Below are positions 1 to 13,418 of a stretch of DNA of 64,000 nucleotides, piece after piece; the stretch's first letter is position 1, and each line of letters starts with the position of its first letter. A program made the position numbers and the translations under genes. The stretch lies in the NCBI GenBank assembly GCA_013399855.1, contig VXAY01000172.1, forward strand, positions 4,349,957 to 4,413,956, in the 5' to 3' direction. The notes under the pieces were generated by a model, which saw nothing but the letters and a program-made list of their open reading frames with translations, ran no database searches and was not told the origin of the DNA. The DNA is from Oxyruncus cristatus. Its lineage: Eukaryota > Chordata > Aves > Passeriformes > Cotingidae.

Positions 1-3000
1 TTTCATGCTTTTAGGTGCTTGGATTTTTAATGTAATGTAATTGGTACCATTTTATCATATTGTTACATTTAGTGCCTTCAGGTGGATTAAGGAATATGTG
101 TGATGGTTTGGTTTTTTTTCATCCGGTAACTGGCAACATTTGGAAGAAATGCAGAAACATGTAAAATGACAGGTTGGTGAGAAGAAAGGTCAGAGATATG
201 TAATTTCCACTTCAGGGGAAAGGTATAGGCTAAAAAAAGTTGGGAAACAGTTCTTCTCTTGCTACCGTAAATCTTTCTGTCAGTGTGGGAAGGAACGTTT
301 ATTTCTGTGGCAAAAGTTAACGGTTGGAGCGAAGGTTGGATTTGGGATGCTCCTGTCCTGATAATGAGGGGTGGCAAGAAAATTGAGTTGAGTTTGGTTA
401 CTTTCTTTGCCCTGTCAGCTTATTCCTCAACCTTCCCTGGGCAACTGAAACAGTCCTAGCTTTTAAAGGCTTTGGGACGGACAAAAAGCATGAAAGTTTC
501 TGCGGTTTTCCTGTCCCTATCTTCAGCTTGCTTTTTCAAATTGCTGCAGTCCATGTAATAGAGATGCATTCCAGTCCTATATTCATCCTTGCCTCTATTT
601 CTTTCTTCCCATCCAGTCTGATTGTTGCGGGCCTTGAAATGTAAGTTTATGTGTCACAGGAGTAGGAGGACACTTCTGTATCCTTATAAGAGTTTTTCTT
701 GACTGTGGAACTAACATGACAGGAGGAAGTAGGAACAGGATGCCTTTTTAGCACGACTCTCCCCTCACCTGGTGAATTGGTGGAGAATAAATTCTCTTCC
801 TCAAGCATACCAGTTAGCAGCATCTCACTATATTGTTGTAGGAGGAAATGCACAATCTATTTCAACAATCTACTTACAGAACCCAAATATCCATATGGCC
901 CAGTTGCCTATAAGTCCATGGGAGAACAATACAGCTCACAGCAACTTTGAAGTACCTTGTCCTTTTGAGTATTTTGGATACAGATTTAAGCACATTCACT
1001 TTTTAGCAGTGATTGTCTATACTTTGTACAGAAATGACTGGAAAAATTTCTGTTTAATCCTTTGCCTACTGGGCCAAGATTATATTATGTTTCAGATCAT
1101 GACCTGAAAGTATCTAATGTCCTCTGTTTAAGGGCAATGGAGAACATTTTGATTTTCATGGATGTTGAATGCTGGTATGGATTTAGCAGCTCAGTTCTTA
1201 TTTATTTTTCAGACCATTAAATCTGGCATATGTACTCCATGGGAAGTAGAAATAATTTTGTTCCTCATGGTTATGAAACCATTAGAAAGGCTGAGGTACC
1301 TCTGTGATGACTGTCCATTAACATAATTATTGTATTTAATAATAGGCAACTTACATCTTGGATTTCCTTTATGCTATTACTGAGAGAGTTGTTAGTGTTG
1401 ACCTTTTCAAAGGAATAGAGAGCCTTCGACTTCCTTCAAATGAAGGCAATTGGAGGTGTTCACAGCACCCACACCAGCAGCAGCACTGAAAGAGAAATGT
1501 AGCTATGAGATTACCTCTTGGCTCAACCCATTTCTGTGTTGATGTTTCTCGGGTAAGATTTTTCACCTCTCTACTGTAGCAATGTAGAACTGAGACTTAT
1601 GGCAGAACTGCTGAGTGGGTGATGGGAGTGCAAGCAACTTACAAAGCCAGTCTTGCTCTGTAGATGCTACTCAGATGGCAGTCAGATTGATCAGAAAGGC
1701 TCATTATAATTTCCTAATGTCACATTTCCATCATCCAACAAAACAGCTTAATTGAATGCAAACGACATATGCAAGATGTTTGAGTATCTGGCATCACCTA
1801 TTTTACATATAAATATTTAAATATTATCTTATGGGGTATTGTTTTTCTAACATGCAGCTCTGTTTTTCTAAGACAGAGCAGCCATCCATCTGCCTCAGCT
1901 GTACAAAAACACCCATATTTTCTAAAACTGAAGTGTACTCTTGTGTAATTGAAACGAAGTTCTAGTCAGTTTCTGAAAAGTGACAGTAAATAACTCCATT
2001 TTCATGCTAGGGATATTGAGTTATGCTGTCTCTTCCCAGTGATACAGTCTCTCAGTCTTCAAATTAATCCTGTCTCTACAGACCTGTTGGGCATAGCAAG
2101 TTGCTGCAGATCTAGCTGCAGACAGCATCCATCTAATTGTGTTCATCCAGGAGAAGCAGAATCCAGCTCTTAAAATCCACCCTTGGCGGGGCTGAAATTG
2201 GCAGTCTGTGTGCATGTATGAAGAGATCATCTGCTTAAGGAAAGGCTGTTTCTCTCTTCTTTGGAGGAGGATGATCTTGTAAGAAAAAAATTAATGCAGT
2301 ACATAGCTGAAAGCTGCTGTGCCAGATTAAAACAGAACAGAATGGGATTGTTGGTTTCCCAAATTTCTCCCTTTTCATACTCCATTCTCCTCCAAATTGG
2401 CAGCATTTTCATGAACACTCGTTCCTTCCTCTAACTGTTGGCTAGGAGGCCATTTCTGAGGCTGATGCAGTATCATTCAAGATGAGAGCGCTTTTCTTAG
2501 AAACACAAGTTGTCATAATCCTATCCTTTCCCCTAAAAGCCAAATACATTCTTATGCCACACTGTTCCCTGTAAAATGGCCACAATGGTTCATTTTTCCT
2601 TCCCAGACCTTTTTATGGCCACAGCATGAATGTTACTTTAGCAGCAACTGGTGACTGCCAATATACTTACCTCACTGTTACATAGATTTTCTGTGGAGAC
2701 ATGGGGCATCTTATTCTTGGGGGGAACTCCAGCTTAGCAAGGTAAGACAATGTTAATTGCACAGTTTTCCTTCTTTCATGAGGCTTCAATTTTCTCTGAC
2801 TCATCTGTTGTTTGCTTTTTGCCTTGTGAATTAATGAATCTGTGCTTTCCTTTGTTTTTCACTAAATTTTGAAGTGTTAATAGGATTCTCTTTTTGGTTG
2901 CTTTTTTTTTTTTTTTTAAGTCCATCATGGCTTTTAGAACTTGTTTTGTTTCTTAGTCCTTCTGATTCTGTTATTTCATTCTTGTGCTATTTCTCAATAA

Positions 3001-6000
3001 TCATTCTTGTGCTATTTTTTCATATTCAGCCTTAGTCCTGTGGGTTTTTCACACTTCTTAAATTGTTTCTCATCTTAAATATTAGCAAAGAGAAATTTTA
3101 TTAAGAATTACTACAAAATATTAATGTCTTTTGCAAATTTCATATCAAGTACGTAATTCTGAATATCCTTCTACATACAAATAGTGACATAAATGCCTAT
3201 ACTCCTTTGGATCTTTTAAATTCTTGTCACACTGAGTGAAAAGAATTTTCTCTTCAGTTTTAGGTTTATCATCTTTTACTTTCGCTGCAGCTGTGGTTAT
3301 GCGTTAGTGTAATACGATGTTCCTATTGTGTAATAATACATAGATATATATACCTTAAAAAATATGATTTTGCATCTAAAATTTGCAATTCGGTTCCTGT
3401 GGGTCTGTATCCCATTTCTCAGATGAAAAAAAGTCATCGTTTCGAATAGTTTCGTTATACCTGAAATCAGTGGTGCCACTAACACACTTCTGCCTGTGAT
3501 GCTGTTGAAGGTACAGGTGTGTTCACACTTTTATCTAGATCAGCATTTATTTTTTAGGCATTGCATGACTTTTCTGTAACTGATGTGTACTTCAGGGACT
3601 AAAGTATAATACAGGAGCAGTTTTATCCCTAATACTTCCAGTTCAGGCGCAGTTAAGATACTTTATTTTGCCCAAGTATTTGTACAATAGAATAGAGTCA
3701 ATATTGCCTCAGTAAAATGAGGTTGACTAGAGAAGCATTGTGGAACCTGTATATAGAGGATTGGTTAGATAGGGTCCCTATGTCTTTTAAATGAGACGAA
3801 TTTTTATTTAGAAAAATAGTTAAAATTTCTAACTCTTAACAGTTGTATGTGGGAATTTTCCAAAGTGCTCTTTGTCATTGATTTCAAAAGGAATTAAATT
3901 AATCTGGCAAGATTTTATAGGAAAAATATTTACTTTGAATATTTTATTGATAACATAATGATATCACTCTTTCAGTTGTGGACATTATCCCTATAGATGG
4001 CATATCTGGTATAAATATATAAACGTTATACCTTTAGGAAAGTTGTATCTTCACAAGGCAAGATAGCTGATGTCTTTATTTAAATAAGGAAAACACTCCA
4101 CACTTAATCCATGACAGCCACAGATTCAGTCAAAGAGCGCAGTATTGGTTTATTTAACCAAGCTCATTTAGAGATTGCTTTATGAAATGCGCAACTTGCC
4201 CATTTCCAGGGTCAACAGGTTTACAGCCTACCTATTGGACAATTTTCAGGCATTGTGGCTGACATGAGAACTGATAGCTAGAAGCTAAGAGGTGGCAAAC
4301 AACATCTTATTAAAAGCTGATTCACTGTAAGGCAGTATGTGAGCACTCTTCACTCTACTTCAAGACAAAGTCAGACAGTTTGGTTGAAATCAACACCAGC
4401 GATTCCTGAAACTCATCTGTTTGTGTTGAAGCAGGAAAAGGACATAAATACCTTCACGTGCAAGAAAGAGAGGCTTTAGGAAGATGTGGAGGACAGATTG
4501 TTTTTCACCTCCTCCGAAACAGACTCATGGGATGAAACCGAGCGAGCAACTTTGCCATGTGCTTGGGTGTCTCTGTGCACTGGCTTTGAACCTGGACTAT
4601 GTTTGGAGCTGGCCCATTTTCTCAGATACTGGGAATTGAGGCCAGTTACTCCAGCTGAGGAAGTAACTGGATGTCTTTAGCTCAGTATTTTTAGTAACTG
4701 GCTGGTGTTAATTGTCCTGTGCTGTGAGAAGGGACCGGCAAGTATTTCCCCTTCATCCTTTTTTGGTAGCTTTCCATGCTTTAGGTGTGAGGCAAGTATC
4801 TGAACTCTGTTGAACTTTGTCAGCAGGAAGGTATTTTATTACCTTCTTCAGAGAAGGGCAATTTGAGTAATTTGTTGTTTTTGTTACAATACAATTTGTC
4901 AGCAGGTTTATGTCTCATGGTAGAAATCCAAAAAGGCATTTGAAACTTCAAATGCTTTCTGTCTTGTATCAGCCAGTAGGACACAGTAAAATTTTGTCTG
5001 ATATATAAGAGAAAATGGTTCTGGGGCCTGTTCCAAGGTTAGATGTATTTTGCTCCTTGCTCCAGCCTAGATTGCTGTGCACATGTACCACATGTTTGTG
5101 TGACACCAGTCAAACATGGATGCATTTTCGTATTCGAATAATTCATCATAAAAAATTGGAATCAATTCATGGAGTTTTTCATGGAAAGTGAGAGAGAGTT
5201 AAAGCAATTTTGACGGGTTAAGAGTATTATTGAACTCTACTGAAAGTAATAATTCGGACTTTTGGTGCAGTATATTCACAACTGCAAATTGCAATCAACA
5301 CAGGAAAAAAACTACAGATAAACCAACAAAAATACAGAATAAAGTGAAAAAATACAGCCAAACCATTTCACAAAGCAGATAAACTTAAGGAACTAATTAT
5401 TGGTTTGTTGTTTTTCTTTAAAACCTAAAATTTATCCATATTATGTGAAGATCTTCTGGGCCATCAGAGATGGCAGAAGAGACAGCAGAGACTAAAGAGA
5501 TCCTGAAAAAAAACATTTTTGGGGACAGGGTTGGAGAGATAAGGGTAGGGAAAAGAAAGGAAGGAAATAGTAAGGACAAAATGGAAATTAATTTAAGATC
5601 TACTAGCTATAATAGTTTTTTCAGTTGCTAGAAAATTCAAATTACTACAGTTGAAGATTGCGAAGAGACATGATATCAGAGTTATGGCTGCACAATCTTA
5701 GACTACAAATGAGATTTGCATTATTTTATCAAAGAAAATATAATTTCATCTGCCCCAATTCTCAGTGGACAACCCAGCAGAGATCCCTCAGGAATTCCAA
5801 GAAAACCTGTCAATTAGTCTCTGGTTCATGGAGTTAAACTCTTCTCATACTCTGGATTTACACTTGAAGATTTTCATTAACTGACTCATATTAAGCGAAC
5901 TCATTTCATACATTCCTAATTGTCAGTACCCAAGTGCAGGCAGACTAGATTTACAGGGGGTTGTGGTAGTTGCTCACAGAAACTAGTTACACAACTTAAC

Positions 6001-9000
6001 AGAAATGAGAAATGAGAACAAGCAATTTGTGTGCTTGTGTAATAACCAAATGATCAAAAATGGCTTAAGTAAAGAGAATTGATCATTTGAAAGCATTTTC
6101 ATAAAAACATGCACACCAGACAAATGTTTTTGCCTGTAGAAAAAAAAAAAGCCAACCAATCAAAACAGATTTAGAGCAGAAACACATGCTATGTGGAAAA
6201 TCTCTCATGATAATTTAGGCTTTCAACTCACAGTGTCAGGCTTGCTTTGACCATCTTTGATGATTCTTTTAGTTACAAGAACTTCTTACTTATTTTTTTA
6301 CCTAAAATTCCTGCGTCTTGGTTTTCTGTGGGGTTGATTTTTCTTGGTTCTTAAGTGGTAGAATGTACGCGTTTGTTTTCTCAGAGAGGCAGAAGGCTGG
6401 AACAAAAGATCTGTAATACTTGGAGCAGAAGAGTGTTGCCTATCAGAACTGTTACTGTAAGCAGTTGCTTACAGAGTAGCTGAGATTCTGTACTTAAAAT
6501 GCACAAAAATAGAAAAATTCTTTGATTTAAAAAACTCCTCGCACTAGTGATTAGTAGCAAATTATACATAGCTAAGTCTTGCTGCAAAGCAGATTTTCCC
6601 TTAATTTGCATGTACATCTCCATCATAGCTATCAGGCTCTTGGTAAGTTTTAATATTAATAAAAAATATTACTGTGTTCTTATTTTGTTTGGTCTTTGTC
6701 AACTGCAATTCATATTTCCAAATTTTAACTGCAAGAAAAAGAGTAACAATCAAAGAAACATGCACCCCACCCCCCTTGCCCCCAGTGTTCTAAAATGTTT
6801 TCCTGACTTCAGGGCTTTAAGCAAAATATTAACTATTTTTAGAGCTTCTGGTGGAAAGCTGTGAGAGTTAGATATGTGAAACTATTGAAGTGTTATCACA
6901 GGGGCTCACATATGGCACTTCTCTCTATTAAGAGGTTCTGTGAAAATCTTAAGAAATGACATCACACGACTGGCCATGAGCACTATGGTTTGGTGCTATC
7001 ACATATACTTCTGTTTCCAGGGTCCGGGCCCAGATTACCAACCTGGGAAATTCGTGAGGAAAGTTCCTTTTTGATTGAATAAGAGTGGGAATGAGCTCCC
7101 TGTAACACAGCCTTCAGAAACAGGGTTTTTCAGATTTTTTGGTTTTGTTGTTGTTGTCTAGAGGAGCTCATCTGCTGGCCATGAAAGAATTCAGAGAACA
7201 AATAGTGTATTGGAAATGAAGCATGCACAATTGTTTGGCTGCAAATTTAAGTCCCAGAGGTCAAGCTAGACTTTCATGAAGATATTCCTTTGTTTGTGGA
7301 TGCAGATATTTACAAATGATCATAGAATTTAGGAGAGAGATGGTTGCATACACTCTCTTAATCCCTCACTATATCTTCAAATATTTAAAATGATATGTCA
7401 GAAATTTAAGAATAAGGTTATATGACTGCCATAACACCACATCTCTTAAAATAGTATTCTTTGTCTACTTGGTTAGATGACTGCTGTGACAATTGTATTT
7501 TACAAATATTATACCTAACAGACCAGATTTTCTGTGTAAGGTTCCTATGTGATATGATTTTCTAGAATATGGAATAACTACAACATACAATTTTCTTTTA
7601 AAAAATTCAATGAAAATGTGAACAGTATGCCTCAAATTAATGACATCTGAACTTGGCAAATCTATGTGCAACTGAAGGTCAGGAACTAAATAAATCAGGA
7701 TAGTTTTTCAAAATGTGTATCCGAGATATTCATAATACTGCAGCCCATGGGGTAGAAGGAGGGATGGGGAAGACAAATTTCTAAAAAATGTTACAGAAAA
7801 TAAAATTGAACTCTAAAGATTATGTTATTCCCTCCTTAAGATCAATAACTCTGAATCAATTTCCTAATAAATAACTATTGATACAGTTCAGAAAAGATGC
7901 TTAATAGCCTGTTTTGTGACTGCTCCTTAGGAAACTCCTAAATAAGAAAAGAAATTGTAGCAATGTAAATCTTCCTTCTTTAAACAATGGAACAAATTTT
8001 ATACTTTGAGGCACACCTGATCCTAAAACATCCTGGGTGTCTTTCGGTGGCAATTACACTCCATCCTGCAAATGCACATTTCATGTGGGTGATGCTTAAG
8101 AAGGGAAGGATTAATGGGAACACTAATTTTCATGCACTAATTCAGAGTAAAGAAGCTAGGTTTTCTTCAAACCTTCTGGAACATTTCAGGTACAATTATT
8201 CAACCTTTTAAGAGAATCAGGTGATTTTGGTTCAGGTTTGTAAGCACTTCTTCAGCCATTCAATCAGCTGCCCTTGGTAAAGAAATATGAAAATTTAGAA
8301 CATGATATAAATGCCATGTATCATAATTATCATCTTACTAGTTTACTTTTATTTGTGCATTTAGTATTTTGGACAGGAAACACGGAGACAGAACACACGT
8401 GTACTTCAGAAGAGAGTATGTTATGACGAAATGACTTGTTCAGAAGACTCCGTAAAGGCAGCAATAAAGGAAATGCTTTACCTCAGAACAAAAGCATGGT
8501 GACTTCTGAATATTACATCACCAAATGAGGAACCCACAAGCAAGACATAATTTTTACTGTAAGTACCACTACTAAAGGCAAAGACTTTATTTAATTAAGC
8601 TTTACAGGTTTTAATCAGTTTCCATTACTTGTGATGGTGGACTAGAATGTAGAATTAGATTGACTGATGAAGAATTAAATTGGAAGAAATGCCTCAGTGA
8701 CATACATATCACTTCTAAATAAGGGTGTCTTATTTTAGTGAATGGCCTTTTTTTGAAATGTTGATTTTGTAGTAAGGTCTTTTTAGACACAACACTTGTG
8801 TATTTGTTGAAGATTTGCAATATCTGCACAATATAATTTAGGAAAATTGGGTCAGTTATCCAGTATGTTGTTAGTGAGAATGCTTATTTGGGAAGCCAGA
8901 GATACCCTTAACTTTTCTCTGAGCACAAATATCACTTATATATTGTGAATATTTATTTACGTATAACAATGTGATGATTAATTTGGAGCTTGGAAATTAA

Positions 9001-12000
9001 GAAACTGTTAAATAGAATGATCTTTGTCCGGAAACTGTCACCTAAAACAATGCTTTTGCTTAAACGCATTAGTGTAAACAGTCCCTACCGCAGTCAGATA
9101 TTGGGAGTCTTAGTGTTTTTGTTTGGGAATTATCAGCAGGTATGTAAGTTTTGACTGGAAAGTTCTCTCAGGCCCTGATGAAATCTCAGTCAAAATCTTA
9201 GAAAGAAAAAATTGGTGCTTCGGTGCTTAGATCACGTGAAAGAGGAAAATATCATTGCAGATGTCTATCAGACAAGGGACAGGATTTGCACCATGGGTTT
9301 CTGAATTACAGATGAGTCTTTTAAGCTACTAGGAAAAGGAGCTGGGTTCAGAATATTTCTCTTGCTTTTGTGTTGGTGTTTTTTTTTTTTTTTACTTTTT
9401 TTTTTTTCCACGCAGAAAAAATTTAGAAAATATCTGCATCCTTCCAGTGTGTTGTATGAGCTTTTTGTTTGTAAGGAGGAATTCTCTCCTCCTGCTTGGT
9501 CTCTAGTCCTCATAGAGCATAAGGGTAAACAGAATCATGAGTAATAGTGTTGGATTAGCCATAAAAAATTTACTACCCCCATAATGGAATCTTTAGTGCC
9601 ATGTAATAGAACTTTATTCTCTGATGCAGTTCTGTTGTTTGTAGAGTTTTGTCTCTCCTTTGAATCACTGTCTACTGTTCAACATTTCTGAAAGTGGACT
9701 AGAATTCATGTTCGATACTTTATCATGCTGAAATGATGCTTTCCAAAACATGCTGTTAATTGAAGGATCACTTTTCCTTGAATTAATTGAATCATTTGTC
9801 TTACACTATTTTTACTGCTTTAAGGTGCGTACCATGGATGTGGATGTTCAGTCTGGAGTTATGGACTAGAAAGCCCCAGCCTACTGGTTATTTCTCCTTG
9901 TTTTACTTTCTTTCCTCCTCTGCTCCCTCAGACTCATCAGTGATTACATAATTTTCTCTAGAATTAATTTAACGTTGCTTTCTGAAGCAATGTCATATGC
10001 TTTAGATAACTTGCCAATCACTAGAGTTACAGCTGAAGAATGAGTAGTTTTGCATCTTTAGGAAGCTGATGAAGTCAATTATCCATTTTCAAATACTAAA
10101 ACCAAACACCACCATCACTACCACCAAGTTACTTGCTATCAGTTTTTATCCCATGATTCTAAAGAGTATGGAAAACAGCTGAGGTAAGTGATACTGAGGT
10201 ACCAGGATTGCTGTAGTACCCAAGTGCAGCTGTTCCATAGCCTGCGGCACCACTACAAAATGATGACAAAGGAAGAAATCGTTTGCAAAGTTTGAAGGAG
10301 ACCTCAGGCAGGTAGAATGTAATTACCTAGCTAGAATTTAAGTAAGGCCCCAGGACCACCTGGGAAGGAAGGTGTTGCTCACTGTTAGTAGAGTGCCAGG
10401 CAGGAATTGCATTTGGATTATTTACTGCATAGAGTAACCTACAGTGCAGTCATAATTCAGAATGATAGAATACTAAAGAGAAAAAGTTAACTGTGCCAGT
10501 AATTTTCAAGCTAGTAACGAAGCATAATGGAATAGAGCCATCATGCTATATTATGCAATCTGCGTTTTATAAAATGTGTGAATATAAATTCAGTTATATG
10601 CTGTCTATCACGGGAAATTGCACCAACTTAATATTTAAAAACAAATAGTATTTTTTGAAAGTAAAAGGAAGAATGTAGTAACTCTACTACTCCATGAAAT
10701 GGAATTGTCACATAGGACCTTGGGTTTGGAGAACATAAGCCTATTTGCAGAACTAAATCTGAAAGGTACATTAGAGTACATCTCAAAATAGAGTTGCTGC
10801 ACCATATATGGGAGGAATGTGGGGATAAATATTAGCCACGAGCTAATATTTAATTACCATAAAATCTTTCTTATATGAAAACCAAAACATAATGCTAACA
10901 AGCCAACAAGATATGATGGGATTTGCTTTGAAGGTTGTGTGAAATGAACATTTAATATGCAGATCTTTATAGTTATTGATGCTATTTCAGTATTTGCATG
11001 GCAGGTGTTGCCAGAAAAGCCAAAATCTAAAATGAGAAAGGTGAACTAAGAATAGAAAGAGGGAATAATTGTAATCAGTCTAATAGCACAAACAATAGCA
11101 GAAATCTTTCTCCAACGATGCTGGAGAAGCTGAGGTGAAAGTCTTTTAAGAGAATGGAAAGAAAAAAATGTTTCTAGTATTTCTAAATGCCTTAGAAATA
11201 GGTATGATGTTTGAAAGTGGAAGAGAAAGAGCAGATGGCTGTCCCAGAACCAGGAGTCATTATTTGACTAACTGTTCACCTTCCAAATATTTTCGGAACA
11301 TCCTTGGTGAGAATTCTACTGTGTTCAAGATCTTGAATTTGAGCATATACAAAGTGCAGGAATAAGGGAAAGCTGAAAACGCTGGGAGAAGATAATGCAT
11401 CAAGCCTTAAAAACGATAGAGCAAAAAGACAGAGAGAAATTAATTCCTAATCCAAGTCAAGTATGAAGTAAAAAATACTGACAAAGCATGTTGGAGAATT
11501 TGAGAGGCATCATGATGAGATTGTATAGACTTTTCATACTTTTGTTTTAATGTGATTGACGTAGATAAAATAGATGGTAGTTTAATTCTCTTGTATGTAT
11601 AACCACGTCCCATCTAAATTAATCTGTAGTTGAAATAGAGGATTTACTTCCTACAACCACTTTGGGAAGAGAAGGGAACCACTCTATGCTGGCAGGCAAA
11701 TTCATATAACATTCAACATGGTATAATGCTGAAATCTTCAGTATGATGTGGTAAGCCACAAAATAACATGAACACAAATACCTTTTTGGCTTCCTTCCAC
11801 TGTTTTATTTATTACATCCTTTTTTAATTTTGACTGGTGGAGAGGAAAAAAATGCATGACCTAAAGTAGTCATGACCACTTTTCAGCAGTTTCATGTTTT
11901 GAGTCAATACTTGCTACATGAAACATTACTGTAAATGTACAACTTTGTCCATCTATGATTTTTTGAGTTACTCAAAGAGAGCTCATCTTTCTAAAGGGAG

Positions 12001-12560
12001 GTCAGAGTGGGCTGGGAAAGAGATATTTTTATTCATACAGTGTTTCCTGTAAAGACAAAATGCAGGTTCACAATGAGATGTAATATACCATAGTCCGGGA
12101 TTCCATAGCATAACTTTGCTGTTTTGTTTTTTTTTTTTCTATCTCCTCTTTCACATCCCCAGGAGTATAGGCCAGGATCTAAGAAATTCTTTCCTTTCCT
12201 GACTATTCTTCCAGTACACTTTGACTAACAGAACCCACAAAGTTTGGGTAGGATCTGGTTCCTGTCAATACAAACAATCCAAAACGTTTGGACAATATCA
12301 TTCAGTGTGATTTTTCGGAATAAGCGCTGAGTAAAAATTGCCCATGACTTTTGAGTTTTGGCGTCCTGAAGCATTGTTGCAATACCACTCTCCTAAATCA
12401 AAATCACTAGTAACAGATGCAGAACACCAACTTACCTTTAGTGTTCAGCTTCCGGTCTAGTGCTTTGGAAGGGGATGGAGTTCAGCTGTTTATTCTTTAC
12501 TAGCACTTAGTGGACAAAGTAGATTCTCTGTTGTCTGTAAATGACTGTAATTGTGACAGA
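1..12560. other. Non-coding AT-rich DNA, no gene recognised
   Basis: No open reading frame here shows a recognisable protein family, and none is framed by convincing splice sites. The longest frames are about 60-110 codons, as expected by chance. Visible are simple T-runs (for example 2,900-2,920 and 9,379-9,408) and a short direct duplication of a 16-mer at about 2,977 and 3,002. The stretch is either intergenic DNA upstream of KCNK2 or an intron of a KCNK2 transcript starting further upstream; the sequence does not decide between them. Confidence 0.8.
2977..3017. repeat. Short tandem duplication, period 25
   Basis: The 16-mer cattcttgtgctattt occurs at 2,977 and again at 3,002, 25 bases on. 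It is a small local duplication in AT-rich DNA with no associated gene. Confidence 0.8.
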
Positions 12561-12568
12561 TGAGATGC
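12561..12568. repeat. Left copy of 8-bp direct repeat flanking the LTR
   Basis: The octamer tgagatgc lies here and again at 13,411-13,418, exactly abutting a segment that begins TG and ends CA. This is what a target-site duplication looks like. Eight bases is longer than the 4-6 usual for retroviral integration, so two or three of the bases may match by chance. Confidence 0.65.
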
Positions 12569-13410
12569 TGCCCTGCAGGTGTATACAGATACAGTGTCAA
12601 AACAAGGGTTCTAGTGGTGGGACCAAGGTGTTACAACCCATTGGTAGGGGAGATGTTCACTGTAAATTCTCATCAAGCTGAACAAAGACACTGGACCACG
12701 TCAAGAAACTCTTGTGCTTTATTGTACAGCCACCACAACTCCAACAACCAGCCCACTGTTTAGATTCAAAATGTGTTGGCTGACAAGACCTTAAATTCTG
12801 CAATAAACTTTGACAAGTGGAGGTGGCTAACAAGTCCTTAGATTTTGTAGAGTACACTTCAGTAAGTCCTCAAGTCCCGCAACAAACTTCTCAAAGATTC
12901 TGGCTCACAAGGCACAACACAATTCCACAAGCTCCCCACTCCCACATCAAACTGAAGTACAGACCACAGGGTAGAATTCTACCCTGGGAATACACGGAGG
13001 AGGGAAATAAAGACAGAAAAGGGAGAGAGCACAAAGAATATCACCAGTCCGTAGAACAGAGAGTATCACCAGTCCTTAGATCCCATGTTGATCCTGCTGC
13101 ATGGATGGTCCAGAGCTGGGGTTGTGAGACAGATAAAGGCAACAAGAGGAAAAAGAGAGCAAGGGGACCCAAACCACTTCCCTTTACAGTTAACCTGGGG
13201 AACACCTCTTATGTAAAGCAGATTTTTCACGTGATTTTTTCACGTATGCACAGCCAACCTTTGAGCCCTCCTCCAGGCAGGGAGTCAAAGGGAGGGAAAC
13301 TGAGCATGAGTCTCAAGATAAGCAGGCTCAAAACAGCTCTGCACCACCTCTGTGGGACCCTCTCCTCTGATCACACCTTTCGTGTCATAACAGTCAGAAT
13401 GTTTGAGCCA
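12569..13410 (-). mobile_element. Candidate solo LTR of an endogenous retrovirus, minus strand
   Basis: This 842-bp segment starts TG, ends CA and is bounded by perfect 8-bp direct repeats, as expected of a solo long terminal repeat left by recombination between two LTRs. Read on the minus strand it has an AATAAA polyadenylation signal (12,718-12,723) about 150 bases before its end, suiting an R-U5 boundary. It also contains degenerate internal repeats of a module with acaag.ccttagatttt (about 12,779, 12,827 and 12,866), and a doubled aatatcaccagtcc-like module near 13,037 and 13,062. No gag, pol or env frame lies beside it. A 198-codon frame on the + strand crosses it but resembles no protein and reads against the LTR. 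I cannot name the family. A non-LTR or DNA-transposon origin is less likely because the ends are not inverted repeats. Confidence 0.7.
12718..12723 (-). terminator. AATAAA polyadenylation signal inside the LTR
   Basis: The hexamer tttatt on the + strand is AATAAA on the minus strand. It is followed there by a GT-rich stretch and lies about 150 bases from the LTR 3' end, where retroviral LTRs commonly carry their poly(A) signal. Activity is not shown by sequence. Confidence 0.5.
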
Positions 13411-13418
13411 TGAGATGC
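13411..13418. repeat. Right copy of 8-bp direct repeat flanking the LTR
   Basis: Identical to 12,561-12,568 (tgagatgc), directly after the terminal CA of the LTR-like segment. The upstream base is also shared (a), though on this side it is the last base of the element. Confidence 0.65.

Noticed and set aside
7317..7340. atcatagaattt, resembling an antisense CR1 3' end
   Set aside because: The following bases do not continue into the CR1 pattern, so the short match is probably chance.
12817..13413. 198-codon + strand frame
   Set aside because: It lies inside the LTR-like element and reads against its inferred orientation. The translation resembles no viral or cellular protein I recognise.
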